Origin: Vreelandella halophila
GTDB lineage: Bacteria; Pseudomonadota; Gammaproteobacteria; Pseudomonadales; Oleiphilaceae
Direction: 5' to 3'
Assembly (NCBI RefSeq): GCF_009856365.1
Contig: NZ_WMEX01000003.1
Coordinates: 1 to 64,000, forward strand
Length of the DNA: 64,000 nt
Under the pieces are notes generated by a model that had not been told where the DNA came from, ran no database searches, and saw only the letters and a program-made list of their open reading frames with translations. The position numbers and the translations under genes were made by a program. Of this stretch, positions 63,804 through 64,000 are shown piece after piece (the first letter of the stretch is position 1; every line of letters starts with the position of its first letter).

Positions 63804-64000
63804 TCAGGGGCTCCAGTAAACGCTCAGAGGGGCCGAAAGCAGACGGGCCACAGGGTATGCCTGCCAATCCAGGTCGCTTGCCTCAATCCGTTCCAGCAGC
63901 GCCCGCTTGGCATCCCCGGAAATCAGCAGCATCCGCTCCGTGGCCTGTGCCAGGGCCGGCCAGTTCAGGGTGAGCCGTTCAACCGGCCCGCTCGCGGCAT
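63804..64000 (-). CDS. pgl: 6-phosphogluconolactonase, C-terminal part (cut by window edge)
   Basis: The last 65 residues of an open frame that continues past base 64000. The translated end (RLTLNWPALAQATERMLLIS, then GDAKRALLER, and the C-terminal PLSVYWSP) matches the C terminus of DevB/Pgl proteins, which hydrolyse 6-phosphogluconolactone. Its position directly upstream of eda supports the call. Confidence 0.82.
   Translation of the reverse strand, partial: AASGPVERLTLNWPALAQATERMLLISGDAKRALLERIEASDLDWQAYPVARLLSAPLSVYWSP

Overview
The window is a chromosomal segment of a GC-rich, polarly or otherwise flagellated gammaproteobacterium. The gene set (MupP/UbiG/MtaD/YciK block as in Pseudomonas, RdgC, PatZ-type protein acetyltransferase, Prc next to an HTH gene, DUF349 protein, GTAGGAGCG-type REP palindromes) points to the Pseudomonadales/Oceanospirillales/Marinobacter side of the class. 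Many cytosolic and surface proteins are rich in Asp and Glu, which would suit a marine or halophilic habitat. I cannot name the genus from sequence alone. Nearly all genes are intact; one gene (pgl) runs off the right edge, and the left edge lies inside the leader of an rRNA operon read leftwards.

Layout. 1-300: tandem promoters and boxA of an rrn operon whose 16S gene lies just left of the window. 327-18250: housekeeping (gamma-carbonic anhydrase, two Nudix hydrolases, NIF3-like protein, purL, mltF, recX, DUF349 protein, a thiolase/multifunctional beta-oxidation pair, prc, an HTH protein). 18237-24410: methylthioadenosine salvage (mtnA, mtaD), then the compact ubiG-mupP-yciK operon, rdgC and a glutaredoxin-like protein. 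24536-27400: yaaA, then a REP-flanked, lower-GC insertion carrying a GH24 lysozyme coupled to an LprI-like inhibitor, and a VapC toxin with an AbrB-type antitoxin. 27399-31935: a PatZ-type protein acetyltransferase divergent from a histone-deacetylase-family gene, and a periplasmic binding protein.

31998-50710 is the most interesting part: a flagellar filament locus. Reading leftwards: two flagellin genes encoding identical proteins, flaG, fliD and fliS, with three sigma-28 promoters sharing the same -10 element. Immediately upstream, on the same strand, lies an unusual three-gene operon: a TPR/ATP-grasp/acylphosphatase fusion, a 1001-residue protein that carries two different PLP-enzyme domains, and a SapC-family protein. 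A stand-alone formyltransferase-like gene diverges from it. To the right lies a third, much longer flagellin behind a sigma-54-type promoter, co-transcribed with a TPR/SAM-methyltransferase. Together these look like an uncharacterised surface or flagellin modification system: amine production by PLP chemistry, ATP-dependent amide formation, formylation and methylation, with TPR modules for docking. This function is inferred from architecture and context only.

50695-64000: the TIGR04282/TIGR04283 glycosyltransferase pair, tRNA-Arg(CCT), a hypothetical protein, a YciO-like protein, BolA, topoisomerase III, a response regulator/FecR-LysM/CHASE2 histidine kinase operon, a fibronectin-like lipoprotein, a GNAT acetyltransferase, a small hypothetical protein, glyoxalase I, and the Entner-Doudoroff genes eda and pgl.
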